From Saccharina japonica (taxonomy: Eukaryota; Sar; Phaeophyceae; Laminariales; Laminariaceae), in contig MEHQ01001643.1 in the NCBI GenBank assembly GCA_008828725.1, positions 536,610-600,609 of the forward strand: a stretch of 64,000 bases of DNA, read 5' to 3'. This document shows, one piece after another, positions 26,301 to 34,282 of this stretch. The position numbers were made by a program, and so were the translations under genes. Below the pieces are notes generated by a model. That model worked only from the letters and a program-made list of their open reading frames with translations. It made no database searches and was not told where the DNA came from. The first letter of the stretch is position 1. Every line of letters begins with the position of its first letter.

Positions 26301-29300
26301 GTATTTTGTCATTCAGACGCCGTTTTACTCGACCTTATCCACTGCAATCCTTGGCAGCGAGTTGAACCAACGACTCGCCTTTTCCGTATCAACTTCCCTT
26401 TTTTTAAGAGTCCCACCGAAAAACAGTTGATGCCAGGACCCCTGGATGGCCTCGTAACCTAAACAAGGTTTTCCCTCCAATACAAACCCTTGTTGTCAAA
26501 AACAGTTGACCAATCAAAAATAACAATTTCAAGAAACGTTGACCAATGAAATTACTGCAGGCACGTTATTCCTTTCGCCGCACAACTCAACCAAGTTTTT
26601 TATCCACCAATCAAATTAAGTATTTCCTTTCATAAATCAACAGCTGACCAATCGTAAAACTGCGGTAATTTTTTTTTGCCCTTTTTATCTCTCCGCTGCT
26701 GTGTTTCCAGCCGTGGCCTCCTGGATTTGAGGGTTCCCCCGCGCGCGCCTGATCTGGTCGGCAGCTGGATGCTTGGCACTGATAGCGCCCTTGTAAATAG
26801 CGGCGATTGCAGATACCTAGAAAACGACGTTTTCGCCGACGTAACCAGCTCATCATCGGCACACAATGGCGGTGATCGCGTCAGTACGACAAGGTTATCG
26901 CCTGCCCGAGCCTGCGGCATCCACAAGGCGTCTCCTAGCGGCCCGCCGGCACCGCCGCTCCAGTGGGTGCAAGAGGTTTGGGGTGTTAGTGTTCGGGTGA
27001 TTCCGCAATTTCCGTCGGAGCTTGGCAGCGCACACCCGTGGCTTCGGAAACGCTTCGAGGAGTTCACGGCGCTGGTATGGGGAGATCAGCCGAAAGCGCA
27101 CGCGTTGAATACGCAGTTGGCCAGGTACAGGTATTGTCGCCCTTGACCGTATTGTTTAGGCTGGTTCACAAGTCCGGTCGGCGCTGTCCCTTTGGCAGAA
27201 TGAGTACGAGTAGTTTCATATATGGTATCCTCCCGTCCGTGTGTGTGTGTTGAATGATTTTAGATCATTCGCTGCACGCACGCTTTAAAAGGCGGCCATT
27301 GGGCTGCAGGCCTCTGTCGTGCATGGCTTGAGTCGCAACTTCTACTCAACCCGGAAAACCATTGCACTTGTTGAAAGATAACCGTGCTGGCTCGGCGCGC
27401 GGTTACTGATTCACGGCACTAGCACCTACAAGCGTTCAGTCCGGGAATTTCTATCCGTGAGCACGTCGGTTTTTGTTCGGTTGTTCTAAGCTCGACTTAC
27501 AAGCAAGCAGTTCGGGCGCAACCCTTCGTATTTACCATGGGCACCGACCGTCTCCATTTTCCCCTCTAAATCTCAGGTACGTCAATGCGGTGGCATCGCG
27601 AAGAGGTTTGTCGAAGGACGAGCTCCTCTCGTGCGACTGGTCTACGATACAGCCTTCCCACGCGGACCTCGCGGATTGGCCTCTGCTGGAATCGTTGTCA
27701 CAGCCTGAACGGATGGCTGCAAGGCGGGTGGAAGGAGCGTCGCCAGTATGCCGGGCGGAATGGGCAACGCCCACGCTAAAACCCACAGCACCGCCGTTGT
27801 GTGGAGGCGTGGAGGAATCGAAAGAAAGCGGGGAGCCGCCCCGTAGCGCAGATGTTGCTCGTGCCGCTAAGGTCGATGACGGATGGGACGAGTGGGTACT
27901 CGCAACGCCAAACTCAGTAGGAGGCGTCGAGCTACTGGAAGAGCCTCTCGACACTGCGCAGGTGATTGGGCACCTCCCCCCTGGCCATATGGCGCGGCTC
28001 CTGCCAAGAGCAAAGGTCGATTCCGCGAGCGAGCGGTTTCAGAATGACCCAGATAAACCAGTCTGGAGGCATGTTCACTGCGTTGGAGGGGAGGGGGGCT
28101 GGCTGGCACTGCCTCCCGAGCATGACTCGGAAGGCTCGGCACCCAAGCTAGCCCTCGAGCGCTTCAGGGCGTATCGGTGCATGCTGGACGGGTTTTCACC
28201 GAATGCGACAACTGCAGCGGCAGGTAACACCGATTCAGCTTCGACAATCGGGATAGAGAACTTCTGGCTGCCGATGAGGCAACGAGGGTCTGTAGTCTCA
28301 CCCGGCACCTCTCCTAGGGCTAGGGGCCCTTCGCCCTTATCCGCCGCGTGTCTTCAGGGGGACAGCGACGCGCTCCTAATCAGCGCGGTAGACGCTGGCG
28401 CGCCCTCGGAGGGGGAAGATGGTGGGCCTAGACCTTTGCTCGTCACCGGAAAGTGGAAAATCGGCTTGGTCACCGATACGCTCACCGTTACAACGAGAAC
28501 GAGCGGGTGCACGAGGATAGTAACTTCGCCTCTTGCAGAGGACGACGCTTCTGCTACCCTCGGAGCTCTCGACGGCGCTGGCAAAGAAGGTACCTCCGAG
28601 AGCGTGGAACCGCTGCCTGTACTTGTGGACGGACTAGTTTTCGGCTTCCGAGCAGTGGACGGCCTGCTCATTGTATCTCGCGCGCTGCCGAAACCCGGCG
28701 GGTCGGCCATGGCCAGGGGTTCGGGGGCGATGCATATGGAGTCGGTGGAACGGCGAGCCGTGGGGTATCTGGGAGGGGTAGACGAAGGCACAGAAGTGGC
28801 GTTTTCCATCGTCGATGCCGGCGAAGTCGTACTGTTCAGCTGTCGAGAAATCGGCGGGCGGCGACGGGTGGCTACGGTGCGATCGAAGTGCGGAGACACG
28901 TGGGGGCGTGGGCGCGTCGCGTTTGGTGCGCGCGCGGCATTCCAGGACTCGGCAAACGGGTGGGTGAGGGTGGTTAGCAAAGCGCATGGTGCGACGGTCC
29001 GCTCGGGTATGAGGATCGACGCTGACGGCATTGTTGGTCGAATCCCGTGCGGTGGTGTGGTGCCTTTCGACAGCGCGATAATTTACCATTCGCCGGTTAT
29101 GCCGGGCCATGTAACCATCAACCCGGTCGTCCGCTATAGCTGCATCGCGACCACCACGACACCGGCAGGCTGGATCAGCGAACGCGGGCGGTACGCGGAC
29201 CACCCATACCGCATTTGCGAACAAGTCCGTGCACGACCGCAACAGCCTTCTCACTTGCTTTCTGAAGTTTCGGTGGCATGCGTTGGCGTACCGCCTCTGG

Positions 29301-32300
29301 TGGGTGCCGGAACGAAAGCGGAAGGATGTGATCCAATTTCGAGCGTGGGGTTTGCACCGACTCAACAGACTCCACGCAACAGCGGGGGCGGCGGCGACCA
29401 TAGCGGGAAGTCAGCGTGGCAGCGAAGTCTCAACGAGCTTTCAGTACTATCGGCAAGGTTCCACCTGCTTCAGCAGCTGAACCGAGCCGTGGTGCAAGCG
29501 GTACGGTACGTCAACCTGTCGCAGGGGGACTTACCGTGGTCCATAGCGGGGATGCTTTCGAGCTGCCGCCAGCTGATATTCTTCCCCCTCAAGCAAGAGC
29601 TTTGGCAGGCAGAGCTGGCAAGAACCGCGCGCCCACTGCCACCACCCGCAGGCGCGGGAAGAATAAGGCCCATACTGGAGCTACGGCTAAGCCGGGGCCG
29701 TGCCTCTCGACACGCACGGCCAAAAGGGCCGCTGGCTGACCTAGAGCAGGGGCATACCCTTTTCGGCCAGGCGTTCCTCGCACTGAAAAATGCGCCGGCG
29801 GAGGCGTTTCGATTACGGCCTGGTGAAGCTCTTTACAGCACGGTCTTTCTCGGAGAGCACGCTCACGACGCTGGGGGTGAGTGTTTCGAGGCCCATGCTG
29901 GATATTTTGATGCGTCGTTAGCCACTGTTGTTTGGCTTTGGGTGTTATTCATCATGCCGTCTTTTGATGTGACATCGCTTGAGGCCGTCAACTAGCTTCC
30001 CCAACAAACACTCCTTTTCCGCATAGGAACTTTTGCATTGCCCTTCGGATGACCCATACGTCACCAGGTGTCTGATACTAGATTTTATTTCCGTGTTTTT
30101 TTTTTATCGCTCGCATGAACCGGGTTGTACGCTGCGTTTTTGGTCTGCACTTACACCCTACCAGTATATGACAACGCAGCGCTCGCCGCTTACGCCTCTG
30201 ACACACTTCTTTCGCCACATTTCCCGCCTTTCGAAAGGCCCGTACCGCGAGTCCTTTGCCGAGTACTGCGCCGAGCTCCAATCTGGTGCATTGCCAGTGC
30301 TCATCCGATGCCCGAATGCGGTGAGCGATGTCGGCATCAACCGCGAGAAATGGTTGCCGAACCCGGCAGTAGGTCGCGAAGGCAGCAGCGCCGTGCCACA
30401 CGGCGAGATGCTTATCTTCTTGGGGCGTCTGATGGGCGTCGCTATCCGGTCTCAACAGCCGCTTGACCTGGACATGCCGTCCATAGTCTGGAAGCAGCTC
30501 GTCCGCTCTCCGATAACGAGGTACGTGCATAGGTCATTTTTTTTCTATGGCGGAAAGAAAAGAGCCCGTCACGATCGTCTTGGGCCTACAGTAGTACACA
30601 AAAACATATATGGGTTGTTTCTCCTTTCTGCGGCATTTCGAACGGTACCAATACATGCGGGATGGGCGTTCGTGCATGTCGAGGAAAATCAGTCTGTCTC
30701 GATCGGCTCTGGCCTTCATAACTCTGTATATGAGATACTACTCCAGGCTGCAGTAGCTCGAACTGTACGAAGCGTTATCCTTTTACCGAATACATCCGTC
30801 CGGGTTGGGGATTAATTGCGTAAAAGTACAATTTTTATTCTGAAAGTATACTCTGAAATACTGAAGAAAAAAAAAGCGTTTGCAGTTGTTCGTGTTGCCT
30901 GAGAAGTGTTTGACAGTGGCCATCAAGCGATATGGGACGTTTGGGCCCTTTTCTATTTTTTGTGGCCTTACAGCTCGACCGCACGCAAAACCCAAGGATG
31001 TAGGCGGTCATCGCGTACACCACTTTTGAGCATCACCTTACTTCACGTGCTTGACCTTTTTTTTGTGGCTGTGTAGTGCGCATGAGCATTGGTCGAAAGA
31101 GCCACGAGAAAGGGCATCACCACGTAGAAGCTTGTACCAATTATGTATGTGTGCCCCCCCCCCCATTCTCCGTTCTTTCTGCCGCCTTACGGTCACGGTG
31201 TTCGGTGTGAATGGCATGTAGGCACGACCTGGAAGCGATCGACTGGTCCTTCACTCAGAGCATGTCGTGGATCCGTTCGATCCACCACATCGGAGACATG
31301 ACCGAGGAGGCTTTCAAAGAAATGGGCCTCGGAGGTTTCGAGGTGGCCACAGCGGATGGTGGGAGGGCCGAGCTGCCAACCCCTGGCGGGGCATCGCGAA
31401 AGGTCACGCTGGAAAACCGACTGGAGTTTGCAGACATGGCGGAGGCATTCAAAATGAGGGAGTTCTGGGAACCGGTAAGGCAACACACAATCGAGGTTGA
31501 TGGGTACCGTGTACACAGCGCTGTAAATGCTTCAACTCCCGCCGGAAGGAATGTAGGAGCGCAGTGTCGTGCGTGCGTGCGTGCGTGCGAGTTTCAACGG
31601 CTTCGGTGAATATGGTTCGACGATAGAGCTATCCATGGAACACAAGGTTTTTCCGCATCGCCATGTTCCGACTTTTTTTCCCGTCTGCTGTTACCAGGTG
31701 GAAGCCATTCGCCGCGGCATAGGGGCTGTGATTCCCGTCCAGCTCCTTCGCCTCTTCTCATGGGACGATCTCGAGATGTTTGTGTGCGGCCAAGAAGGGG
31801 TCGACATCGACCTGTTGGAGGCTTGCACGGAGTACAACTTGTGCAGCCGGGAGGACAAGCACGTGTCGGCTTTCTGGGATGTGCTGAGGTCTTTCTCCCA
31901 GAAAGAGAAGTCGCTCTTTCTCAGGCATGAATAGTATTATACAAGTTCAGGGCACGCTTTCCGCTGCACCGTTCTGTACTTTTTTTTGTGCGGTGTCGAT
32001 GAATATCGCCGCTTCATGTGCACCCGGTATCTGTATACATGTGTATGTTTGCATGAACTGTGCACGTAGCTGGTATTCCCGGCGGTTGTGTACCCCATCA
32101 GTTGGTTCTGCGTTCCGCCTCCTGCCGCTTCGTGTGCACCTGGTTATATACTCGTATACATTTCTGTGTTTGCATGATTTGCGTGCGTAGCTGGTATACC
32201 CAGCGGTTGTATAGCCCATCAGTTGTTTCTGCGCTCCGCCTCCTCTGAGTTCGCAGGCGACCCTCGCTATACTGCCGCGCTCAACTACAGTAGGGCGATG

Positions 32301-33271
32301 GCTCTGCTCTACGAAAAACTAATTCGGTTACCAAATGTGGCGGCAGGGCGCTCCGCTAGGATCAGCCAAGATTCGACCCGATAATACAGTAGTTTAGCGT
32401 TTTTTGCCATCTCAACCCATGCATGATGAAAAAATAGCGCTACTTTTCTTGCCGCGAGCCTCCCGCGCAACTGGACGCGCTTTCGCCTGGGCCCCCCTTA
32501 CAAACTGAGCGTGTCTTCGCTTGAACCGCAGGTTCGCATGGGGGCGATCGCGCCTGCCCATGAGCGCCGAGCAGTTCCATCAACCTTTCAAGATCCAGGC
32601 CTTCCCCAAGGTGCCCGCCGACGCGTACTTGCCTGTGGCCCACACGTGCTTCTTCAGCTTGGAGCTGCCCCGCTACAGCAGCCGAGAGGTGAAACAAAAA
32701 CGAAAATGTTTTGCCGGGTGATGTTTGACTCAGTGGGCTAAACGTGGAGGCGTCGTTGTCATTGTGCAGGTGCAACGAGGCGTTAAAAGCTAGATCGCGC
32801 TGACGTGTGTCCAAACTGTAGCAGGGAGCGAGCAGTCTGTTGGGTGAACAGCCTGACAAATCTTGGATTCGTCTTCACGCGTTTTTCGCATGCAGCCCCG
32901 CAACAGCCCACCCCTATACCCGCCGTCTTGCCTCGGAAAACGTCGTGCTTCTGTGCAAGTGCAACGAGGCGTCATAACCTCGAACCACGTTGATGTGTGT
33001 CCAAACTGTAGGAGAAGGGCTGATGGGCGAGCAGCAGCCCGCTGGGCGAACAGCCTGACGAATCTTGGAAGCGTTTTCGCGTTTTTCACATTGCAACCAA
33101 GACCCCACCCCTCAACTCGCGGTCTTGCCTCGGGAAATGTAACGGTCCTGTGCTCTGCAGGTACTGGAGGCGAAGCTCAGGTACGCCATCCATAACTGCC
33201 TGGCCATAGATGCGGACGACACCAGCGTTGGACGCAACGCTGCCGGCATGGGCTGGGGAGAAGAGCCGTGA
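1..33271 (+). CDS. Giant multidomain HECT-type E3 ubiquitin ligase, about 32 exons, 5' partial
   Basis: Predicted to transfer ubiquitin from an E2 to substrates through a HECT thioester cysteine; the long N-terminal part would recruit substrates. The frame is open from base 3, so the true start lies upstream. Exons placed by frame, motifs and splice sites: <1-1508, 1859-2394, 2969-3223, 3622-5099, 5427-5551, 5785-6114, 6628-6804, ~7126-7227, 7634-~7914, ~8404-8606, ~9298-9651, ~10466-10630, 10816-10922, 11442-11636, 12001-14985, 15271-15360, 16398-16499, 17304-17485, 18497-18598, 19078-19303, 20286-20681, 21106-21365, 22401-22566, 23054-24940, ~25225-25616, 26711-27124, 27577-29876, 30238-30520, 31222-31474, 31698-31924, 32532-32688, 33161-33271 (stop TGA). 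Phases match at nearly all junctions; those after exons 9 and 11 are unresolved, so a small exon may be missing there. The gene order, HECT at the C-terminus, is typical of the family. Substrate is unknown. Confidence 0.88.
2969..5099 (+). other. Exons 3-4: helical and low-complexity region of the HECT protein
   Basis: Exon 2 ends in phase 2 (AG) at 2394, and exon 3 supplies G at 2969 to complete Arg. Exon 3 ends in phase 2 at 3223, and exon 4 supplies A at 3622, again giving Arg (REAFRELVILG). Exon 4 is a single 1.48-kb exon encoding a hydrophobic helix-like start, an acidic stretch (EDDDDEEG near 4063-4085), a segment LDGLVAVLCVLGG near 4183-4220 that resembles a conserved motif of large ubiquitin ligases, and a Gln-rich patch (4680-4735). 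The donor at 5100 follows LRALLE. No domain is recognised with confidence in most of this stretch. Confidence 0.7.
5420..5432 (+). promoter_or_regulatory. NAGNAG tandem splice acceptor of exon 5
   Basis: The acceptor region reads GGCAGCAG. Cutting after 5426 or after 5429 leaves the same reading frame and differs by one residue. The upstream donor (5100, phase 1) is compatible with both. Confidence 0.5.
5427..6114 (+). other. Exons 5-6: first CUB-like beta-sandwich module
   Basis: Exon 5 encodes VVESAHPYEPGES then VVMEGAKTIE. Exon 6 continues with VSFDPNSRVAQPGD and, at its end, WGFRFTAKG. The same pattern (HPY, then a G-A strand, then FDP-S/R, then W-x-F-R-F-T-A) returns in exons 14-15, so this is a repeated module of the protein. 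Exon 5 ends at 5551 in phase 0, exon 6 runs 5785-6114 in phase 0. Between the conserved ends lies a Gly/Glu-rich loop (5860-5980). The exon 5 acceptor is a NAGNAG site. CUB-like is a name by motif resemblance and is moderately certain. Confidence 0.65.
6628..10922 (+). other. Exons 7-13: helical stretches and an SH3-like domain; least certain boundaries
   Basis: Exon 7 (6628-6804) encodes a helical segment with VKSLAVLLEHSEASTLLSPL. Exon 8 (~7126-7227) ends in LEQRLARAYALLHEQ before a good donor, GTAAGT. Exon 9 (7634-~7914) is polar. Exon 10 (~8404-8606) is SH3-like (RRYVVCVGGVGVFDSP, then GAKVLVVAQERDWLKV). Exon 11 (~9298-9651) is Ala- and acid-rich. Exon 12 ends at 10630 with TPLFAYHFGS, exon 13 (10816-10922) reads LFSEHLFGSVECLWQLLRHA. 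The phase from 12 to 13 agrees (G plus TT makes Val). The phase from exon 9 to 10 does not, and the start of exon 12 is open, so one or two small exons may be missing near 7915-8403 and 9652-10465. Confidence 0.55.
11442..13990 (+). other. Exons 14-15 (5' part): second CUB-like module, helical region and MIB/HERC2-type domain 1
   Basis: Exon 14 (11442-11636) ends in VLETTHPYQNKM. Exon 15 begins at 12001 with DVEWNVHMSGASRIKVVFDP and contains NFPGFGGRAPLWLTGDRF and then WGVRFTAYG, the same module as exons 5-6. A helical region follows (12505-13250; for example RRQLRVLRLVTCVIAEARV). From 13555 the sequence VGDLVARGPDWDFGDEDAG and, later, GVVIALEKWD and VRWGER fit a MIB/HERC2 domain, a module of HERC2 and Mind bomb ligases. 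Exon 15 is unusually long (2,985 nt, 995 codons) and runs to the donor at 14986. Confidence 0.75.
15660..16002 (-). mobile_element. tRNA-derived SINE copy in an intron of the HECT gene
   Basis: On the minus strand: a tRNA-like head (about 15935-16002) with A-box-like TGGTCTAGCGGTAACC and B-box GGTTCGAATC, then a body with TCTTCTCGCGAT, ACCGTAGTGGGGGAGGAGG, TGTGACCCCGGATCTGAG, ending in AATAAATGGGATGGG and an A-tract. The head folds as a tRNA with a possible TCT (Arg) anticodon loop, CTTCTAA. It sits in the intron 15361-16397, opposite to the gene. Confidence 0.85.
18824..19006. repeat. Intronic element bounded by 15-bp perfect inverted repeats
   Basis: GAATCTGGAATCTCG at 18824-18838 and its exact complement CGAGATTCCAGATTC at 18992-19006. 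The left side is a TGGAATC heptamer array (about four units from 18807). It lies in the intron before exon 20. Confidence 0.65.
21623..21822 (+). repeat. Dispersed repeat family C, in a HECT gene intron
   Basis: Shared words: GTGTTCTTCACATTAAACC, CTACCCGTCGACATCCAGC, CACCCAGTGTCCGT, GATTCTTCATCCTA, TGTGGTCACAAAAC. Other copies at about 25785-25990, 51995-52160, 61265-61388 and 63335-63500; a fragment at 54350-54430. An A-rich tract with GAAAT units follows (21840-22085). Confidence 0.8.
22864..22971. mobile_element. MITE-like element, family A, in a HECT gene intron
   Basis: About 105 bp with inverted ends: ACGGGGG...CATAGTAAATAGGACC on the left and GGTCCTATTTAATATGG..CCTCCGT on the right, with a CCTATATGTTT core. 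It lies 82 bp upstream of exon 24. Confidence 0.82.
25617..26710 (+). other. Probable GC-AG intron between exons 25 and 26
   Basis: Exon 26 starts with one nucleotide before its frame, so the previous exon must end in phase 2. The best phase-2 donor in exon 25 is AG/GCGAGT at 25617; the GT sites that give phase 2 (25575, 25596) have poor context. The intron contains a copy of dispersed repeat C (about 25785-25990) and three related TTGACCAAT-type words at 26505-26660. Confidence 0.5.
25785..25990 (+). repeat. Dispersed repeat family C, second intronic copy
   Basis: Same words as at 21.6 kb in the same order (GTGTTCTTCACAC, CCCGTCGACATCCATCCAGC, GATTCTTCATCCTA, TGTGGTCACAAAACC, ACACAGAGATACTAC). 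Confidence 0.8.
26711..29876 (+). other. Exons 26-27: concanavalin-like and SH3-like region preceding HECT
   Basis: Exon 26 (26711-27124) ends in QLA plus AG. Exon 27 begins at 27577 with G, giving the conserved junction QLARYVNAVASRRG. Exon 27 is 2.3 kb. It includes an SH3-like stretch (WVLATPNSVGGVELLEEP, 27893-28110), a concanavalin-like stretch (28440-28970), a second SH3-like stretch (GATVRSGMRIDADGIVGRIP, then AGWISERGRY, about 28985-29215), and VVQAVRYVNLSQGDLPWSI (near 29490-29550). The exon ends at 29876 in phase 1 inside the start of HECT (FLGEHAHDAG). The upstream acceptor is strong (pyrimidine-rich, TCTCAG). Confidence 0.75.
31925..32531 (+). other. GC-AG intron between HECT exons 30 and 31
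   Basis: The exon reads on through KSLFLR into an in-frame stop at 31932 with no GT between. The next exon restores the HECT sequence with FAWGRSRLP after a standard acceptor at 32530-32531. The only donor that fits both frame and homology is AG/GCATGA at 31925. No strong alternative is visible. Confidence 0.8.
32689..33160 (+). repeat. Tandem 189-bp duplication filling the last intron of the HECT gene
   Basis: Two diverged copies begin at 32770 and 32959, both with GTGCAACGAGGCGT and later TGTGTCCAAACTGTAG, CAGCCTGAC-AATCTTGGA and TCTTGCCTCGG. Each copy is preceded by a TGTGCA(G/A)-type sequence like the real acceptor at 33160, so the intron holds three acceptor-like sites. Confidence 0.85.
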
Positions 33272-33298
33272 GAAGCGTCAAAGAGGCGCTAGAGGGCT

Positions 33299-33323
33299 GG
33301 GGGGGGGGGGGGGGGGGGGGGGG
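33299..33323. repeat. Poly-G run just downstream of the HECT stop codon
   Basis: 25 consecutive G, 28 bp after the stop codon, probably in the 3' UTR. Confidence 0.85.
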
Positions 33324-33689
33324 TGCCCCCCTTGATTGTCAGGGGGGTTAGGTAGTTTGAGCAACGGTCCGTTGTGGATGTTGTGGCGAAGATTTCGGCG
33401 TCTGATCATGGGAGGGGGAAGCTTCAGCGAGTCGGTTGCGCCTGCCTGGCCGCTGTCTCGGGAAGACATGTACACCGCACGGTGGGAAGTGTTTTTGGCG
33501 TTTTGCGTGTTTCGTTCCTCTGTTGTTAGTTTTTGGGTCTGAATGTTCTTGTGCTGGTTCCGTGTTCTGTTGTTAGTCTTGGGCCTGAATGTACTGTACG
33601 CCTTCGTTTCCGTCTAAGCGCAGGTAGGAGAAGGTTCGCGACGTGCTGTCACATAGATTTATGCGTGCTTCGGTTTTGATTAGGTGTCT

Positions 33690-33736
33690 CACGTCGCGAG
33701 AATCCGACGTGTCTCATGTCGCGAGAATCCGACATG
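33690..33736. repeat. Two tandem hairpins with identical loops and covarying stems
   Basis: CACGTCG-CGAGAATC-CGACGTG (33690-33711) and CATGTCG-CGAGAATC-CGACATG (33715-33736). Spacing between starts is 25 bp. The second stem extends to 9 bp (CTC...GAG). Confidence 0.75.
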
Positions 33737-34188
33737 AGCTGTTCTCTCAGCCGTGCCGGGGGGCTGTTACGGTGGATTAAGTGCCTATGATATATATAGG
33801 CAGGGGCCCGGCGGAGAATGCGAGGAGCTCAGACCATTGCGTGTTTGAACGCGCAATGTTTTACGTTGTTTTCCCCGCTCGATGTTTAGCACTCGCGCGC
33901 ACGCTTTCACGCGGCGCTCGTGAGGGTAACCTGATCCAAGTGATGTTTTTAGGTTTGTTAGGTTGGGGGGGTAAGTTTTTTCGTGTGGTTATATATATAT
34001 TACATGTAACTTACCAGGTACAGGTTATAGCCAAAAATACCTGGCACCTGTTATACTTGAGGTTTATCCGGGATGGTACATATATACTTGTATCAGTTTT
34101 GTTTGCCTTTCGTTTCATTTTTGCAGGGTGCAACAAGTTGGCCATACTAACCGGCACAGGAGCGGAACGGAGCTTAGACTTTGCTGTT

Positions 34189-34282
34189 AACCCTTGTAAG
34201 ACTGGAGTCCCGTTTTGGGGACAAATTACTTACAATTAGAGTGGATTGTCCCCAAAACGGCTCTGCAGTCCTAAAAGGGTTG
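34189..34282. mobile_element. Foldback/MITE-like element, family B
   Basis: Two inverted arms of about 37 bp: AACCCTTGTAAGACTGGAG and CCGTTTTGGGGACAA on the left, the complement TTGTCCCCAAAACGG then CAGTCCTAAAAGGGTT on the right, with about 20 bp between. Related arms occur near 49410-49620, 57718-57785, 57975-58070, 58680-58770 and 62560-62625. Confidence 0.75.

Larger units (their letters stand above)
29750..33271 (+). other. HECT domain, complete, with catalytic cysteine at 32647-32649
   Basis: The domain runs from the end of exon 27 through exons 28-32. The N-lobe shows HDAGG-PYRESFAEYC across the exon 27/28 junction, then LIRCPNAV, REKWLPNP, GEMLIFLGRLMGVAIRS and the E2-contacting region in exon 29 (EAIDWSFTQSMSWI). 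Exon 30 carries AIRRGIGAVIPVQLLRLFSWDDLEMFVCG. The C-lobe is in exons 31-32: FAWGRSRLPMS, AHTCFFSLELPRYSSRE, VLEAKLRYAIHNC. The HTCFF box holds the thioester cysteine (TGC, 32647-32649), so the ligase is predicted to be active. The stop is at 33269-33271, about 20 residues past the last HECT helix. The intron after exon 30 starts with GC. Confidence 0.92.
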
